Assembly: GCA_910580195.1 (NCBI GenBank) | Contig: CAJTWA010000046.1 | Location: 1 to 37,196 of the forward strand | Reading direction: 5' to 3' | DNA from: an uncultured Lachnospiraceae bacterium | GTDB lineage: Bacteria > Bacillota > Clostridia > Lachnospirales > Lachnospiraceae | Length of the DNA stretch: 37,196 nt | In this document: positions 16,293 through 25,352 of the stretch, piece after piece | Layout of the letters: each line of letters starts with the position of its first letter | Position numbering within the stretch: position 1 is the stretch's first letter | Notes under the pieces: generated by a model | What the model was told of the DNA's origin: nothing | The model's database searches: none | Seen by the model: only the letters and a program-made list of their open reading frames with translations | Translations under genes and position numbers: made by a program

Positions 16293-16313
16293 CGAAATTC
16301 GTGGTTTCGTACC

Positions 16314-16343
16314 TTGAAAAATTCCATTTTATTATGATACAAT
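16314..16343 (+). promoter_or_regulatory. Promoter of the VanW-family gene
   Basis: TTGAAA (16314-16319), an 18-bp spacer, and TACAAT (16338-16343) with an upstream TG (extended -10). The gene starts about 43 bases downstream. Confidence 0.75.
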
Positions 16344-16385
16344 GTCAGGGTAGGAAACCAAAGCAGAGTAGTAGGAGAATAGATG

Positions 16386-18098
16386 ATGAAGAGAAATTGG
16401 AAAATGTATGTTGGGGCTGTAGGGGCAGTCTTTGTGTTGGCGCTGGCTGCCGTGGTAACGGTTCCGGTAAATGCGGAAACAAAAGAAACAGACACAATCC
16501 CTGAACGGGTGTATTTTGGCGACATTTCCGTGGGCGGGAAAACGCAGGAAGAAGCCAAGGCGGCAGTAGAGGAATATATAGAAACCCTGCAGAGCGAGAT
16601 TATTACCCTGCAGGCTGGGAAAAACACCGTGCAGGTCCCAATTTCCCAGATGGGCCTTACTTGGGGCAATGAAGAGATTGCTGCAGAAGCCGTTGGCCTT
16701 GGGAAAAGCGGCAACCTGATTACCCGCTACAAAGCCATGAAGGATTTAGAACAGGAAGACAAGGTATATGAACTGGCTTTCCGTGTGGATGAGGGCAAAG
16801 TCCAGAAAATGCTGGAGAATAACTCAGAAGTTTTAAATACAGAGGCAGTCAACGCCGGGCTTACAAGGGAAAACAGCCAGTTTACGATTATTCCCGGGAG
16901 CCAAGGGGTGACAGTGAATGTGGCGGAATCCGTGGAAGTCCTTGAAAAATATTTTTCACAGGAATGGAAGGGCGGCCCTGGGACGGTTGAAATTGTGGCA
17001 GATGTGGTAGACCCCAAGGGTACGGAAGAAGAGCTGGGCAAAGTCAAGGACTTGCTGGGCGGCTTCAATACCTCCTATGCCTCTTCCGGCGCAGGCCGGT
17101 CTAAAAATGTGGAGAACGGCGCAAGCAAAATCAATGGTTCAGTAGTTTATCCGGGGGACAGTTTTTCCGTTTATGAAGCGGTAAGCCCCTTTGAGCCGGA
17201 AAACGGGTATGAGCTTGCAGGCTCCTATGAAAATGGGACAACCGTGGAAACTTACGGCGGCGGAATCTGCCAAGTGTCCACGACATTATACAATGCAGTC
17301 ATCCGGGCAGAGCTGGAGGTGACGGAGCGGTTTAACCATTCCATGATTGTCGGCTATGTAGACCCTTCCGCAGACGCAGCGATTGCAGGGACATATAAGG
17401 ATTTAAAATTTGTCAACAATACAAAAGCGCCAATTTATATTGAAGGGTATACTTCCGGAAGGTCCCTGTACTTCAACATTTTCGGGGAAGAAACAAGGGA
17501 TGCCGGCCGGGAAGTAAGCTTTGTGAGCGAAACCCTTTCCACAACAGAGCCGGGTACCCAGTATCAGGCGGCGCCGGGGCACTCCATCGGCTATATGAGC
17601 CAGACCCAGTCCTCACATACCGGCTATACTGCCCAATTATGGAAAGTAGTGACCGTAAACGGGGTGGAACAGAGCCGTGAAATCTTTAATAAGAGTACTT
17701 ATAAAGCATCCCCAAGGATTGTTGCAGTCGGGACGGCTTCCGGCAACCCGGAGGCGGTAAATGCCATGCATGCAGCCATTGCATCCCAGAATGAAGGCGC
17801 AATCAGCGCAGCGGCAGCCCAATGGAATGATGCAGCCGTTGCAGCCCAGCAGCAGGCGCAGGCAGAAGCGGACGCGGCAGCAGCCGCAGCGGCGGCAGAG
17901 GCAGCAGCCCAGCAGGCAGCTTTAGAGCAGCAGCAACAGCAATTGCAGCAGCAGGAGCAGCAGGAGCAGGAGCAAGAAAACAAGGATAAAGATCAGGATA
18001 AGGGAAAAGAAGAGAAGAAGGAAAACGAGGATGATGGCGGCAGCGAGGACAATGGGGACAACGGCGGCGGTGAAGATTCCGGCGGTGAAGAAGAATAA
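16386..18098 (+). CDS. Exported VanW-family cell-wall protein with a low-complexity tail
   Basis: The 570-residue protein has a signal or anchor segment (about 8-30), a region resembling the peptidoglycan-binding domain found before VanW domains (about 40-215), and the VanW domain (about 228-370) with the signature YGGGICQVSTTLYNA. A G5-like segment follows (about 375-452). The end is low complexity: Ala/Gln-rich, then Lys/Glu/Asp/Gly-rich (about 475-570), probably a flexible wall-spanning or surface tail. AGGAGA at 16373-16378 is 7 bases before this ATG; an ATG one codon earlier is also possible. The VanW role is unproven; a link to the cell envelope is likely from the domains. Confidence 0.88.
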   Translation: MKRNWKMYVGAVGAVFVLALAAVVTVPVNAETKETDTIPERVYFGDISVGGKTQEEAKAAVEEYIETLQSEIITLQAGKNTVQVPISQMGLTWGNEEIAAEAVGLGKSGNLITRYKAMKDLEQEDKVYELAFRVDEGKVQKMLENNSEVLNTEAVNAGLTRENSQFTIIPGSQGVTVNVAESVEVLEKYFSQEWKGGPGTVEIVADVVDPKGTEEELGKVKDLLGGFNTSYASSGAGRSKNVENGASKINGSVVYPGDSFSVYEAVSPFEPENGYELAGSYENGTTVETYGGGICQVSTTLYNAVIRAELEVTERFNHSMIVGYVDPSADAAIAGTYKDLKFVNNTKAPIYIEGYTSGRSLYFNIFGEETRDAGREVSFVSETLSTTEPGTQYQAAPGHSIGYMSQTQSSHTGYTAQLWKVVTVNGVEQSREIFNKSTYKASPRIVAVGTASGNPEAVNAMHAAIASQNEGAISAAAAQWNDAAVAAQQQAQAEADAAAAAAAAEAAAQQAALEQQQQQLQQQEQQEQEQENKDKDQDKGKEEKKENEDDGGSEDNGDNGGGEDSGGEEE

Positions 18099-18335
18099 AA
18101 ATAAAAAAGAATAAGAAATAAGGCTGTCCCAGAATAGGGTTCTGCCAAGCCGTTTGGTATGCCGGCCGTGCAAAGTTCCGGATGCAGCAGGAAAATATAA
18201 TCCTGCAGCAGTCCCTCGGCAGGAATTCCCAAAGGTTTCGGCAGGCCCGCAGGATGCCTTGGCAGGAAGTCTTTGTGGCGGGGAAAGAAACAGCCATATG
18301 GAAACCGCCGGGGCAGGGGCAGCCTTAAAATGTGC

Positions 18336-18380
18336 AAAAATAACTTTACCATCTTGCCAAAAGATGGTAAAGTTATTTTT
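18336..18380. terminator. Strong bidirectional terminator in the 18099-18478 gap
   Basis: A perfect 20-bp stem (18336-18355 with 18361-18380, core TAACTTTACCATCTT) has a 5-nt loop, A5 at the 5' end and T5 at the 3' end. It ends the vanW transcript. I see no gene or repeat in the remaining intergenic DNA (18099-18335). Confidence 0.93.
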
Positions 18381-18478
18381 ACACCATCCTTTGATTTGTT
18401 CTAGGGACATTCTACCATATATGATTCTCTCCTCTCATATTTTTATATCTGAGGAAAGCGAAAGGAATTAGGCAAAAC

Positions 18479-19477
18479 ATGAAGCCAGAAGAATTAAAAG
18501 TAGGAAAAGTGCCGGAAAGCGTGTTAAAACGTTCCGTGCTAAAGCAGATACACACAAAAAGGCCGGAAATCCTTTTGGGGGCTGGCGTGGGGGAAGACTG
18601 CGCAGCCATAAAGCTGGCCGAGGATGAAGTCTTTGTCATTTCCACAGACCCAGTGACCGGGACTGCCACGGATATTGGGAACCTTGCCATCCATATCACC
18701 ATGAACGATTTAGCTTCTGCCGGGGCGGAGCCGGTAGGGGCCATGCTGACTATCCTCCTGCCGGAACATGCCTGCGAATCAGACTTGAAGGGGATTATGG
18801 GGCAGATGGAGGCAGTATGTGCCGAGGCAAACGTACAGATTATGGGCGGCCATACAGAAGTGACCCGGGCAGTGAACCAGCCGCTGGTAAACGTCTGCGG
18901 CGTCGGGAAAGCCAAGGCAGGAAAAATAGTGTCTACTGCCGGGGCAGAACCGGGAGACGACATCCTAGTAACCAAATGGATTGGGCTGGAAGGCACCTCG
19001 ATTATTGCAAAAGAAAAAGAACAGGAATTGGCCTCCCGTTATCCCATGCAGCTTGTGAAAGAAGCCCAAGGCTTCGACAAATACCTGTCTGTGCTGCCAG
19101 AGGCCGCGACGGCCATGAAGTCCGGCGTCAAGGCAATGCATGACGTGACGGAGGGCGGGATTTTCGGCGCCCTTTGGGAACTGGCAGAAAGCTCTGGCGT
19201 CGGACTGGAAATTGACTTAAAAAAAATACCTGTCAAACAGGAAACTATTGAAATATGCGAATATTTCGGCATTAACCCCTATGGCCTGATTTCCAGCGGA
19301 TGTATGCTGATGGCATCCTCTGACGGAAATACCCTTGCCCGGGAACTGGAAAAAAATGGCATCCACGCAGCCATCATCGGCAAGGCAATGGCAGGGAATG
19401 GCCGGGTGCTGCTGAAGGAAGAAGAACGCAGGTTTTTGGAGCCGCCCAAAACGGATGAATTGTACCAAGTGGTCTGA
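18479..19477 (+). CDS. AIR synthase-related protein (HypE/PurM/ThiL-like fold)
   Basis: The 332-residue protein has the PurM/HypE two-domain layout. The ATP-binding N-terminal part has GVGEDCAAIKL (compare the conserved GDDAA-type motif), STDPVTGTATDIG and HITMNDLASAGAEPVG. The C-terminal part has HDVTEGGIFGALWELAESSG. HypE itself ends in a Cys; this one ends YQVV, so it is not a hydrogenase maturation HypE. It belongs to the broad COG0309 group of unknown substrate. AAAGGAA precedes the ATG. An Lrp regulator and an aminotransferase follow at once, suggesting a role near amino-acid metabolism (inference). Confidence 0.85.
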   Translation: MKPEELKVGKVPESVLKRSVLKQIHTKRPEILLGAGVGEDCAAIKLAEDEVFVISTDPVTGTATDIGNLAIHITMNDLASAGAEPVGAMLTILLPEHACESDLKGIMGQMEAVCAEANVQIMGGHTEVTRAVNQPLVNVCGVGKAKAGKIVSTAGAEPGDDILVTKWIGLEGTSIIAKEKEQELASRYPMQLVKEAQGFDKYLSVLPEAATAMKSGVKAMHDVTEGGIFGALWELAESSGVGLEIDLKKIPVKQETIEICEYFGINPYGLISSGCMLMASSDGNTLARELEKNGIHAAIIGKAMAGNGRVLLKEEERRFLEPPKTDELYQVV

Positions 19478-19508
19478 AAATTGCAGATAGGGAAAGGATT
19501 GTATTTTT

Positions 19509-19994
19509 ATGGAAATGAGAGAAAAAATCTTAACTTTTATTGAAAAAAACAGCAGGGTAGACCTAAAAGAACTTGCAATTATGTTAGGGGTAGACGAATC
19601 AACCGTGGCAAATGAAATGGCTGCTATGGAGCAGGAGCACATTATCTGCGGCTACCACACCTTGATAGACTGGGAAAAGACCAGCTTGGAAAAAGTCAAC
19701 GCCTTGATTGAAGTAAGGGTGACGCCCCAGAGGGGCCGGGGGTTTGACAGCATTGCAGAACGGATTTACAATTACCCGGAAGTCAACGCCGTATACCTGA
19801 TTTCCGGCGGGTATGACCTTCTGGTGACACTGGAAGGGAAAACCCTGCGGGAAGTGGCGCAGTTCGTTTCTGACAAGCTTTCCCCCTTGGAATCTGTCTT
19901 AAGCACCAAGACGAATTTTATCCTGAAAAAATATAAGGACCACGGAACCATAATTGCAAAGCCAAAAGAAGATGAAAGGATGTTGGTGAGCTGA
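19509..19994 (+). CDS. Lrp/AsnC family transcriptional regulator
   Basis: The 161-residue protein has an N-terminal HTH (about 5-50, DLKELAIMLGVDESTVANEM) and a C-terminal RAM/AsnC ligand domain (about 62-145) with NALIEVRVTPQRGRGF and VYLISGGYDLLVTLEGKTL. Lrp proteins respond to amino acids and form octamers. The stop overlaps the start of the aminotransferase gene by one base (TGATG), so the pair is translationally coupled. It probably controls the operon in response to the amino acid the aminotransferase handles (inference). Confidence 0.93.
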   Translation: MEMREKILTFIEKNSRVDLKELAIMLGVDESTVANEMAAMEQEHIICGYHTLIDWEKTSLEKVNALIEVRVTPQRGRGFDSIAERIYNYPEVNAVYLISGGYDLLVTLEGKTLREVAQFVSDKLSPLESVLSTKTNFILKKYKDHGTIIAKPKEDERMLVS

Positions 19995-21172
19995 TGAGGA
20001 ACCCATTATCGGAACGCATTGTGGAGATACCTTTTTCTGGAATCCGGAAATTTTTTGATATTGCAGCGGAAATGAAAGACGTGATTTCCCTAGGCGTCGG
20101 GGAACCGGATTTCGACACCCCTTGGCATATCCGGGACGAAGGTATTTTTTCGCTGGAAAAGGGCAGGACGGCCTATACCTCCAATGCGGGGCTGAAAGAA
20201 CTAAAGATTGAGATTGCAAAATATCTGGAGCGGAGGTTTCAGCTATCTTATGATTACGATACGGAAATGATGATTACGGTAGGCGGCAGCGAAGCCATTG
20301 ATATTGCCATGCGGGCAATGCTGGATCCGGGGGACGAGGTGCTGGTCCCACAGCCCAGCTATGTTTCCTACACCCCCTGCGCGCTCCTTGCAAACGGCGT
20401 CCCTGTGGTAATCAATTTAAAAGAGGAAAATGAATTCCGCCTGACGGCAGAAGAATTAGAGGCCTCCATTACCCCGAAAACAAAGCTTGTGGTGCTCCCG
20501 TTCCCCAACAACCCCACCGGGGCAGTGATGGAGAGGAAGGATTTGGAGGCCATTGCGGAAGTGGTGAAAAAGCATGATTTGTTTGTGCTGAGCGATGAAA
20601 TTTATGCAGAACTTACGTATTTGGAAGGCAAAAGCCATGTGACAATCGCCTCCCTGCCGGGGATGCGGGAGCGCACTGTCTTAATCAACGGGTTTTCCAA
20701 ATCCCATTCCATGACGGGATGGCGCTTAGGCTATGCCTGCGCCCCCAAGGAGATTTTAGAGCAGATGCTGAAAATCCACCAGTATGCCATTATGTGCGCG
20801 CCCACTACCAGCCAGTACGCGGCAGTGGAGGCAGTCCGGAACGGGGACGGGGATGTGGCCGCCATGCGGGAGGAATACAATGGCAGGCGGCGCTACCTGA
20901 TGCACCGGTTCCGGGACATGGGCTTGAAATGCTTTGAGCCCTTTGGGGCCTTCTATGCCTTCCCCTGCATACAGGAGTTTGGCATGGCGTCGGAAGAATT
21001 TGCCACGCGGATGCTTCAGGAAGAAAAGGTAGTAGTCGTGCCCGGGACAGCGTTTGGGGACTGCGGGGAAGGGTTCCTGCGGATTTCCTATGCGTATTCC
21101 CTAGACAGCCTGAAAGAAGCCTTGGACAGGATGGAATCCTTTATCCAGAAAATAAGGGGTGAAAGGATATAG
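19994..21172 (+). CDS. Class I/II PLP-dependent aminotransferase
   Basis: The 392-residue fold-type I enzyme is similar to PatA-like aspartate/aromatic aminotransferases. Lys236 in NGFSKSHSMTGWRLGY forms the Schiff base with pyridoxal phosphate. PNNPTGAV (171-178) holds the conserved Asn. The N-terminal GVGEPDFDTP binds substrate, and FLRISYA carries the carboxylate-binding Arg. Length is normal. It is coupled to the Lrp gene by a one-base overlap. The substrate is not determinable from the sequence. Its last codons lie inside a 37-bp direct repeat. Confidence 0.93.
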   Translation: MRNPLSERIVEIPFSGIRKFFDIAAEMKDVISLGVGEPDFDTPWHIRDEGIFSLEKGRTAYTSNAGLKELKIEIAKYLERRFQLSYDYDTEMMITVGGSEAIDIAMRAMLDPGDEVLVPQPSYVSYTPCALLANGVPVVINLKEENEFRLTAEELEASITPKTKLVVLPFPNNPTGAVMERKDLEAIAEVVKKHDLFVLSDEIYAELTYLEGKSHVTIASLPGMRERTVLINGFSKSHSMTGWRLGYACAPKEILEQMLKIHQYAIMCAPTTSQYAAVEAVRNGDGDVAAMREEYNGRRRYLMHRFRDMGLKCFEPFGAFYAFPCIQEFGMASEEFATRMLQEEKVVVVPGTAFGDCGEGFLRISYAYSLDSLKEALDRMESFIQKIRGERI

Positions 21173-21265
21173 CCGTAAGGAAAAACAGGGATGCGGCAGA
21201 AGAGATCCTAATATATAGATAACCTGTTAGGATATAGCCGTAAGGGAAAACAGGGATGCCGCAAA
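21164..21265 (+). repeat. Pair of 37-bp direct repeats at the end of the aminotransferase gene
   Basis: Copies at 21164-21200 and 21229-21265 (period 65) share AGGATATAGCCGTAAGG and CAGGGATG, differing at three positions by eye. The first covers the final codons and stop of the aminotransferase gene; the second is intergenic and would recreate the same ending. Confidence 0.85.
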
Positions 21266-21352
21266 GGGGATAAAAGCCCCAGAAACGGCTGAGGGGAGAA
21301 AAATAGGCTGCCGAAAGTATGCAGCAGGAATATCCACGGAATGAGGTAACGT

Positions 21353-21856
21353 ATGCCAGCATTGAACATTGTGCTTTACGAGCCGGAAATCCCGGCAAAT
21401 ACAGGGAATATCGGGCGCACCTGCGTTGCAGCAGGGGCAAGGCTCCACCTGATTGAACCCTTGGGGTTCCAACTGAATGAAAAAGCCATCAAGCGCGCCG
21501 GGATGGATTACTGGCAGGACTTAGACGTCACCCGGTATGTGGACTGGCAGGATTTCCTTGGGAAAAACCCAGATGCAGAGATTTACATGGCAACCACAAA
21601 GGCGCGCAAATTATACACCGAAGCCCGGTACGCCCCGGGCTGTTACCTGATGTTTGGGAAGGAAAGCGCGGGAATCCCGGAAGAAATCTTAAAAGAGTAC
21701 CCAGAATCCTGCGTGCGGATTCCCATGGTAGGGGAAACCCGTTCCCTGAACCTTTCCAATTCCGTTGCCATTGTCCTATACGAAGCGCTGCGCCAGAACC
21801 AGTTTGCCGATATGAAACTGGAAGGGCAGCTCCACCGGTTAAGCTGGGAGGGTTAA
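21353..21856 (+). CDS. trmL: tRNA (cytidine(34)-2'-O)-methyltransferase
   Basis: The 167-residue SPOUT-class enzyme methylates the wobble ribose of tRNA-Leu. Signatures are LYEPEIPANTGNIGRTCVAA (N-terminal knot), FGKESAGIPEE and VGETRSLNLSNSVAIVLYEA (SAM-binding knot). Length matches TrmL/YibK. It lies 4 bases before ecfA1 in the same direction. Confidence 0.95.
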   Translation: MPALNIVLYEPEIPANTGNIGRTCVAAGARLHLIEPLGFQLNEKAIKRAGMDYWQDLDVTRYVDWQDFLGKNPDAEIYMATTKARKLYTEARYAPGCYLMFGKESAGIPEEILKEYPESCVRIPMVGETRSLNLSNSVAIVLYEALRQNQFADMKLEGQLHRLSWEG

Positions 21857-21860
21857 GGCC

Positions 21861-22748
21861 ATGAATTTTATAGAAGCCAGAAAATTAGTCCATGAATATT
21901 TCCGGCGGGACGAGGAAGGCAATGTGGAAGGGATTACCACGGCCTTGGACGGGGTGGACTTAGATATTGAGCCGGGGGAATTTGTGGCAGTCCTTGGGCA
22001 TAACGGTTCTGGGAAATCCACCCTTGCCAAGCACCTGAATGTGCTCCTTCGGGCCAGCGGCGGTACCCTTTGGGTAGGCGGGAAAGATACGCTGGACGAA
22101 AATTATTTATGGGATATCCGGCAGGAAACTGGAATGGTGTTCCAGAACCCGGATAACCAAATCATAGCCAGCGTAGTGGAGGAGGACGTGGCCTTTGGGC
22201 CGGAAAATATCGGCGTCCCCACCGATGAAATCTGGAAACGGGTGGAACGGAGCCTGTCTTCCGTAGGTATGCTGAAGTACCGGGAACATTCCCCCAATAA
22301 GCTCTCCGGCGGGCAGAAACAGCGTGTCGCCATTGCAGGCGTTATGGCAATGGAGCCAAAATGCATTGTGCTGGATGAGCCAACCGCCATGCTGGACCCA
22401 AGCGGCAGGAAGGAAGTCCTTGAAGCAGTGGAGGCCCTGAACCGGGAAAAAGGCGTGACGGCAATTTGGATTACCCATTATATGGAAGAAGCCATCCATG
22501 CGGATAAAATCTATGTAATGGACCATGGGCGTGCAGTCATGAAAGGAACCCCAAGGGAAATATTTTCCCAAGTGGAAAAACTGGAATCCTACCGGCTGGA
22601 AGTGCCGCAGATGGCCTTGCTGGCCTACCGGCTGAAAAAGGCCGGGCTGGATATCCCGGCAGGGATCCTTACCAAACAGGAACTGGAAGAAGCACTCTGC
22701 CGCCTGTACGGGGAGATTGGTGAAAAACATGTCGATGATATTAGATAA
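21861..22748 (+). CDS. ecfA1: Energy-coupling factor transporter ATPase EcfA1
   Basis: This 295-residue ABC ATPase of the ECF vitamin/metal uptake module has Walker A GHNGSGKST, Q-loop VFQNPDNQ, ABC signature LSGGQKQRVAIAG, Walker B CIVLDEPTAMLDP and H-loop TH. It forms a heterodimer with EcfA2 on EcfT and serves several substrate-binding S components encoded elsewhere. Its 3' end overlaps the ecfA2 start by 20 bases. Confidence 0.96.
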   Translation: MNFIEARKLVHEYFRRDEEGNVEGITTALDGVDLDIEPGEFVAVLGHNGSGKSTLAKHLNVLLRASGGTLWVGGKDTLDENYLWDIRQETGMVFQNPDNQIIASVVEEDVAFGPENIGVPTDEIWKRVERSLSSVGMLKYREHSPNKLSGGQKQRVAIAGVMAMEPKCIVLDEPTAMLDPSGRKEVLEAVEALNREKGVTAIWITHYMEEAIHADKIYVMDHGRAVMKGTPREIFSQVEKLESYRLEVPQMALLAYRLKKAGLDIPAGILTKQELEEALCRLYGEIGEKHVDDIR

Positions 22749-23604
22749 AGTAAATTATATTTACAGCCCGCAGACTGCCTATGAAAAACATGCCCTGAAA
22801 AATATAAGCCTGAAAATTGAAGACGGGGAATTTATTGGGCTTATCGGCCATACCGGGTCCGGGAAATCCACCTTGATCCAGCATTTAAACGGGCTGCTTC
22901 AGGCAACTTCCGGCGGCATTTACTACAATGGGCGGGATATTTATGAGGAAGATTATAACCGGAAAGAGCTGCGGGGCAAAGTGGGGCTGGTGTTCCAGTA
23001 CCCTGAGCACCAGCTTTTTGAGAGCACGGTCTTTGCAGACGTATGTTTCGGCCCTAAGAACCTTGGGCTTTCCCGGAAGGATGCGGAACTTAGGGCATTT
23101 TCCGCCCTTCGCAGCGCAGGGCTTTCCGAGGAGTATTGGTACCAGCCGCCCTTCCAGCTCTCCGGCGGGCAGAAGCGGCGGGTAGCCATTGCCGGGGTGC
23201 TTGCCATGAAGCCGGAAATGCTGATTTTGGATGAGCCAACGGCTGGGCTGGATCCCAAAGGCAGGGACGAGATTTTAGGGCAGGTCAAAGCCATGCATCA
23301 GGAGCTTGGCATGACAATCCTTCTGGTTTCCCACAGCATGGAAGACGTGGCAAATTATGTGGGCAGGATCCTTGTGATGGACCAAGGCAGTATTTTGATG
23401 GATGGTGCGCCTAAGGAAATTTTTAAACGGTACCGGGAACTGGAGGCAGTAGGCCTTGCAGCCCCGCAGGCCACTTACCTGATGCATGGGCTTAAGGAAA
23501 AAGGGGTTCCTGTGGATACAGGGGCTACTACGTTGGAAGAAGCCAAGGAATCTATCCTGCAGGCATTTATAGAAGCAGGGAAATTCCCGCCGCATACAAG
23601 CTAA
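22729..23604 (+). CDS. ecfA2: Energy-coupling factor transporter ATPase EcfA2
   Basis: This 291-residue second ATPase of the ECF module has Walker A GHTGSGKST, Q-loop VFQYPEHQ, signature LSGGQKRRVAIAG and Walker B MLILDEPTAGLDP. I use the ATG at 22729 because the protein then begins MSMILDKVNYIYSP, as in the family, with a G-rich site before it. TTG (22717) and GTG (22720) upstream are possible. ecfT follows 64 bases later. Confidence 0.95.
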   Translation: MSMILDKVNYIYSPQTAYEKHALKNISLKIEDGEFIGLIGHTGSGKSTLIQHLNGLLQATSGGIYYNGRDIYEEDYNRKELRGKVGLVFQYPEHQLFESTVFADVCFGPKNLGLSRKDAELRAFSALRSAGLSEEYWYQPPFQLSGGQKRRVAIAGVLAMKPEMLILDEPTAGLDPKGRDEILGQVKAMHQELGMTILLVSHSMEDVANYVGRILVMDQGSILMDGAPKEIFKRYRELEAVGLAAPQATYLMHGLKEKGVPVDTGATTLEEAKESILQAFIEAGKFPPHTS

Positions 23605-23668
23605 TAGGAAAACCTATCATAGCATTGCTGCCTGCGCCTGAATGAAGTGAAAGGAATGGCTGGTTATT

Positions 23669-24469
23669 ATGATAAGAGATATTACAATCGGGCAATATTA
23701 TCCCTCCAATTCCATCGTCCACAAGCTAGACCCGCGTGTAAAGCTGATGGGCGTCCTCCTATATGTGCTGTCCTTATTTCTGTTCCGGGGGCCTGCAGGG
23801 TTTGCGGCCGTAACGCTAGGGCTTGCAGCAATGGTAAGGCTTTCCAAGATCCCTTTCCGCTATATGGTGCGGGGGCTTAAGGCGATAGCAGTAATCCTTG
23901 CAGTTACTGGGGCCTTTAACTTGCTTTTAACGCCGGGGGAGCCGCTGGTATCTTTCTGGAAACTGAAGATTACGGAAGAAGGCCTAAAAAGCGCAGGTTT
24001 TATGATGGTAAGGCTGTCCTATCTGGTATTGGGGAGTTCTGTGCTCACACTGACGACTACCCCGAACCAACTGACGGACGGCATGGAGAAATCTTTGCGC
24101 CCCTTGAATAAAATCGGGGTTCCAGTCCATGAGGTTTCTATGATTATGTCTATTGCTTTGCGGTTTATCCCCATATTAATAGAAGAAACAGATAAAATTA
24201 TGAAAGCCCAGCTTGCACGTGGGGCTGATTTTGAAAGCGGGAACTTGGTAAAAAGGGCGAAGGCGATGGTCCCCCTTCTGGTGCCATTGTTCATTTCTGC
24301 ATTCCGGCGTGCCAATGACCTTGCCATGGCTATGGAGGCCAGATGCTATAACGGCGGGGATGGCAGGACGAAAATGAAGCCTTTAAAATACAAAGGAAGG
24401 GATGGTGTAGCTTATTTTATAATATTTGGTTATTTTGCAGGGATTATTATGCTGCGGGTACGGCTGTAG
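23669..24469 (+). CDS. ecfT: Energy-coupling factor transporter transmembrane protein EcfT
   Basis: The 266-residue protein has about five membrane helices and the two cytoplasmic coupling motifs of EcfT, ARGADF (near 183) and EARCY (near 226), which dock on EcfA1 and EcfA2. It begins MIRDITIGQYYPSNSIVHKL, typical of the family. The trio is complete but no S component gene is present in the window. Confidence 0.95.
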   Translation: MIRDITIGQYYPSNSIVHKLDPRVKLMGVLLYVLSLFLFRGPAGFAAVTLGLAAMVRLSKIPFRYMVRGLKAIAVILAVTGAFNLLLTPGEPLVSFWKLKITEEGLKSAGFMMVRLSYLVLGSSVLTLTTTPNQLTDGMEKSLRPLNKIGVPVHEVSMIMSIALRFIPILIEETDKIMKAQLARGADFESGNLVKRAKAMVPLLVPLFISAFRRANDLAMAMEARCYNGGDGRTKMKPLKYKGRDGVAYFIIFGYFAGIIMLRVRL

Positions 24470-24503
24470 CTGGGCAGGTGATAGCGTGCGCTAAGTATAT
24501 CAT

Positions 24504-24534
24504 TTTACAAAAACTGTATTTAGAGGTATACAAT
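24504..24534 (+). promoter_or_regulatory. Possible promoter before truA
   Basis: TTTACA (24504-24509), a 17-bp spacer and TATACA (24527-24532; alternatively TACAAT at 24529-24534) lie in the 129-base gap between ecfT and truA. It would give truA and the following chemoreceptor independent transcription. Confidence 0.45.
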
Positions 24535-24598
24535 ATAGGTCACGTTTGCCCTGCTGGTACTAGGTACTGCTGCCCGCGGCAGAAAGGCATGGGGACAA

Positions 24599-25351
24599 GT
24601 GAAAAGGATAAAATTAGTGGTTGCCTACGAGGGCACAAGGTACTGCGGCTGGCAGCTCCAGCCAAACGGGATTACAATTGAAGAGGTGCTGAACCAGACG
24701 CTTTCGGAACTTTTAAAGGAAGAAATCCAAGTGGTTGGGGCCAGCCGGACGGATGCCGGGGTACATTCATTAGGGAATGTAGCAGTTTTTGACACAGGGA
24801 CTAGAATCCCGCCGGAAAAAATCTGCTATGCCTTGAACCAGCGGCTGCCCGAGGACATCGCAGTGCAAAGCTCCTGCCAAGTACCGGATGATTTCCATCC
24901 CCGCCGCTGCTATAGTGAAAAAACATATGAATACCGTATTTTAAACCGGAAAATCCCAATCCCAACCCTGCGCCGGGACACCTATTTTTACTACCGGGAT
25001 TTAGATTTGGAAAAAATGCGGCAGGCGGCAGCCCATTTGGTAGGCGAGCATGATTTTAGGAGTTTTTGTTCGGTAAGGACAAGCGCAGAACATACGGTCC
25101 GAAAAATTCTGTCCTGTACCGTGGAAAAATCGAAGGAAGATATCATTGCCATCCGGGTAACCGGGACAGGATTTCTTTATAATATGGTAAGGATTCTTGC
25201 GGGGACGCTGGTTTCTGTGGGGGTAGGCGAGGTTGCACCAGAATCCATGCCAGAAATTTTACAGAAAAAAGACCGTGGCGCGGCAGGACCCACAGCGCCG
25301 GCCCATGGCCTGACTATGATTGGGATTAAATATGGAGGAGGGGGTAATTAA
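24599..25351 (+). CDS. truA: tRNA pseudouridine(38-40) synthase TruA
   Basis: The 250-residue enzyme isomerises uridines 38-40 of the tRNA anticodon stem. The catalytic Asp52 is in VGASRTDAGVHSLGN. Other blocks are LVVAYEGTRYCGWQ, FHPRRCYSEKTYEYRI and GTGFLYNMVRILAGTL. The start is GTG at 24599 with only a weak GGGG upstream. The end KYGGGGN is followed after one base by the chemoreceptor ATG, whose ribosome binding site lies inside truA. Confidence 0.95.
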   Translation: MKRIKLVVAYEGTRYCGWQLQPNGITIEEVLNQTLSELLKEEIQVVGASRTDAGVHSLGNVAVFDTGTRIPPEKICYALNQRLPEDIAVQSSCQVPDDFHPRRCYSEKTYEYRILNRKIPIPTLRRDTYFYYRDLDLEKMRQAAAHLVGEHDFRSFCSVRTSAEHTVRKILSCTVEKSKEDIIAIRVTGTGFLYNMVRILAGTLVSVGVGEVAPESMPEILQKKDRGAAGPTAPAHGLTMIGIKYGGGGN

Positions 25352-25352
25352 C

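Noticed and set aside
18113..18300. A possible insertion-sequence remnant after vanW
   Set aside because: The opening resembles generic element ends, but no terminal repeats, transposase fragment or second copy is visible.
17803..18410. Minus-strand frames rich in Leu, Pro and Phe over the end of the vanW gene and the gap after it
   Set aside because: They come from antisense reading of the low-complexity Gln/Glu/Asp tail and of a terminator hairpin.
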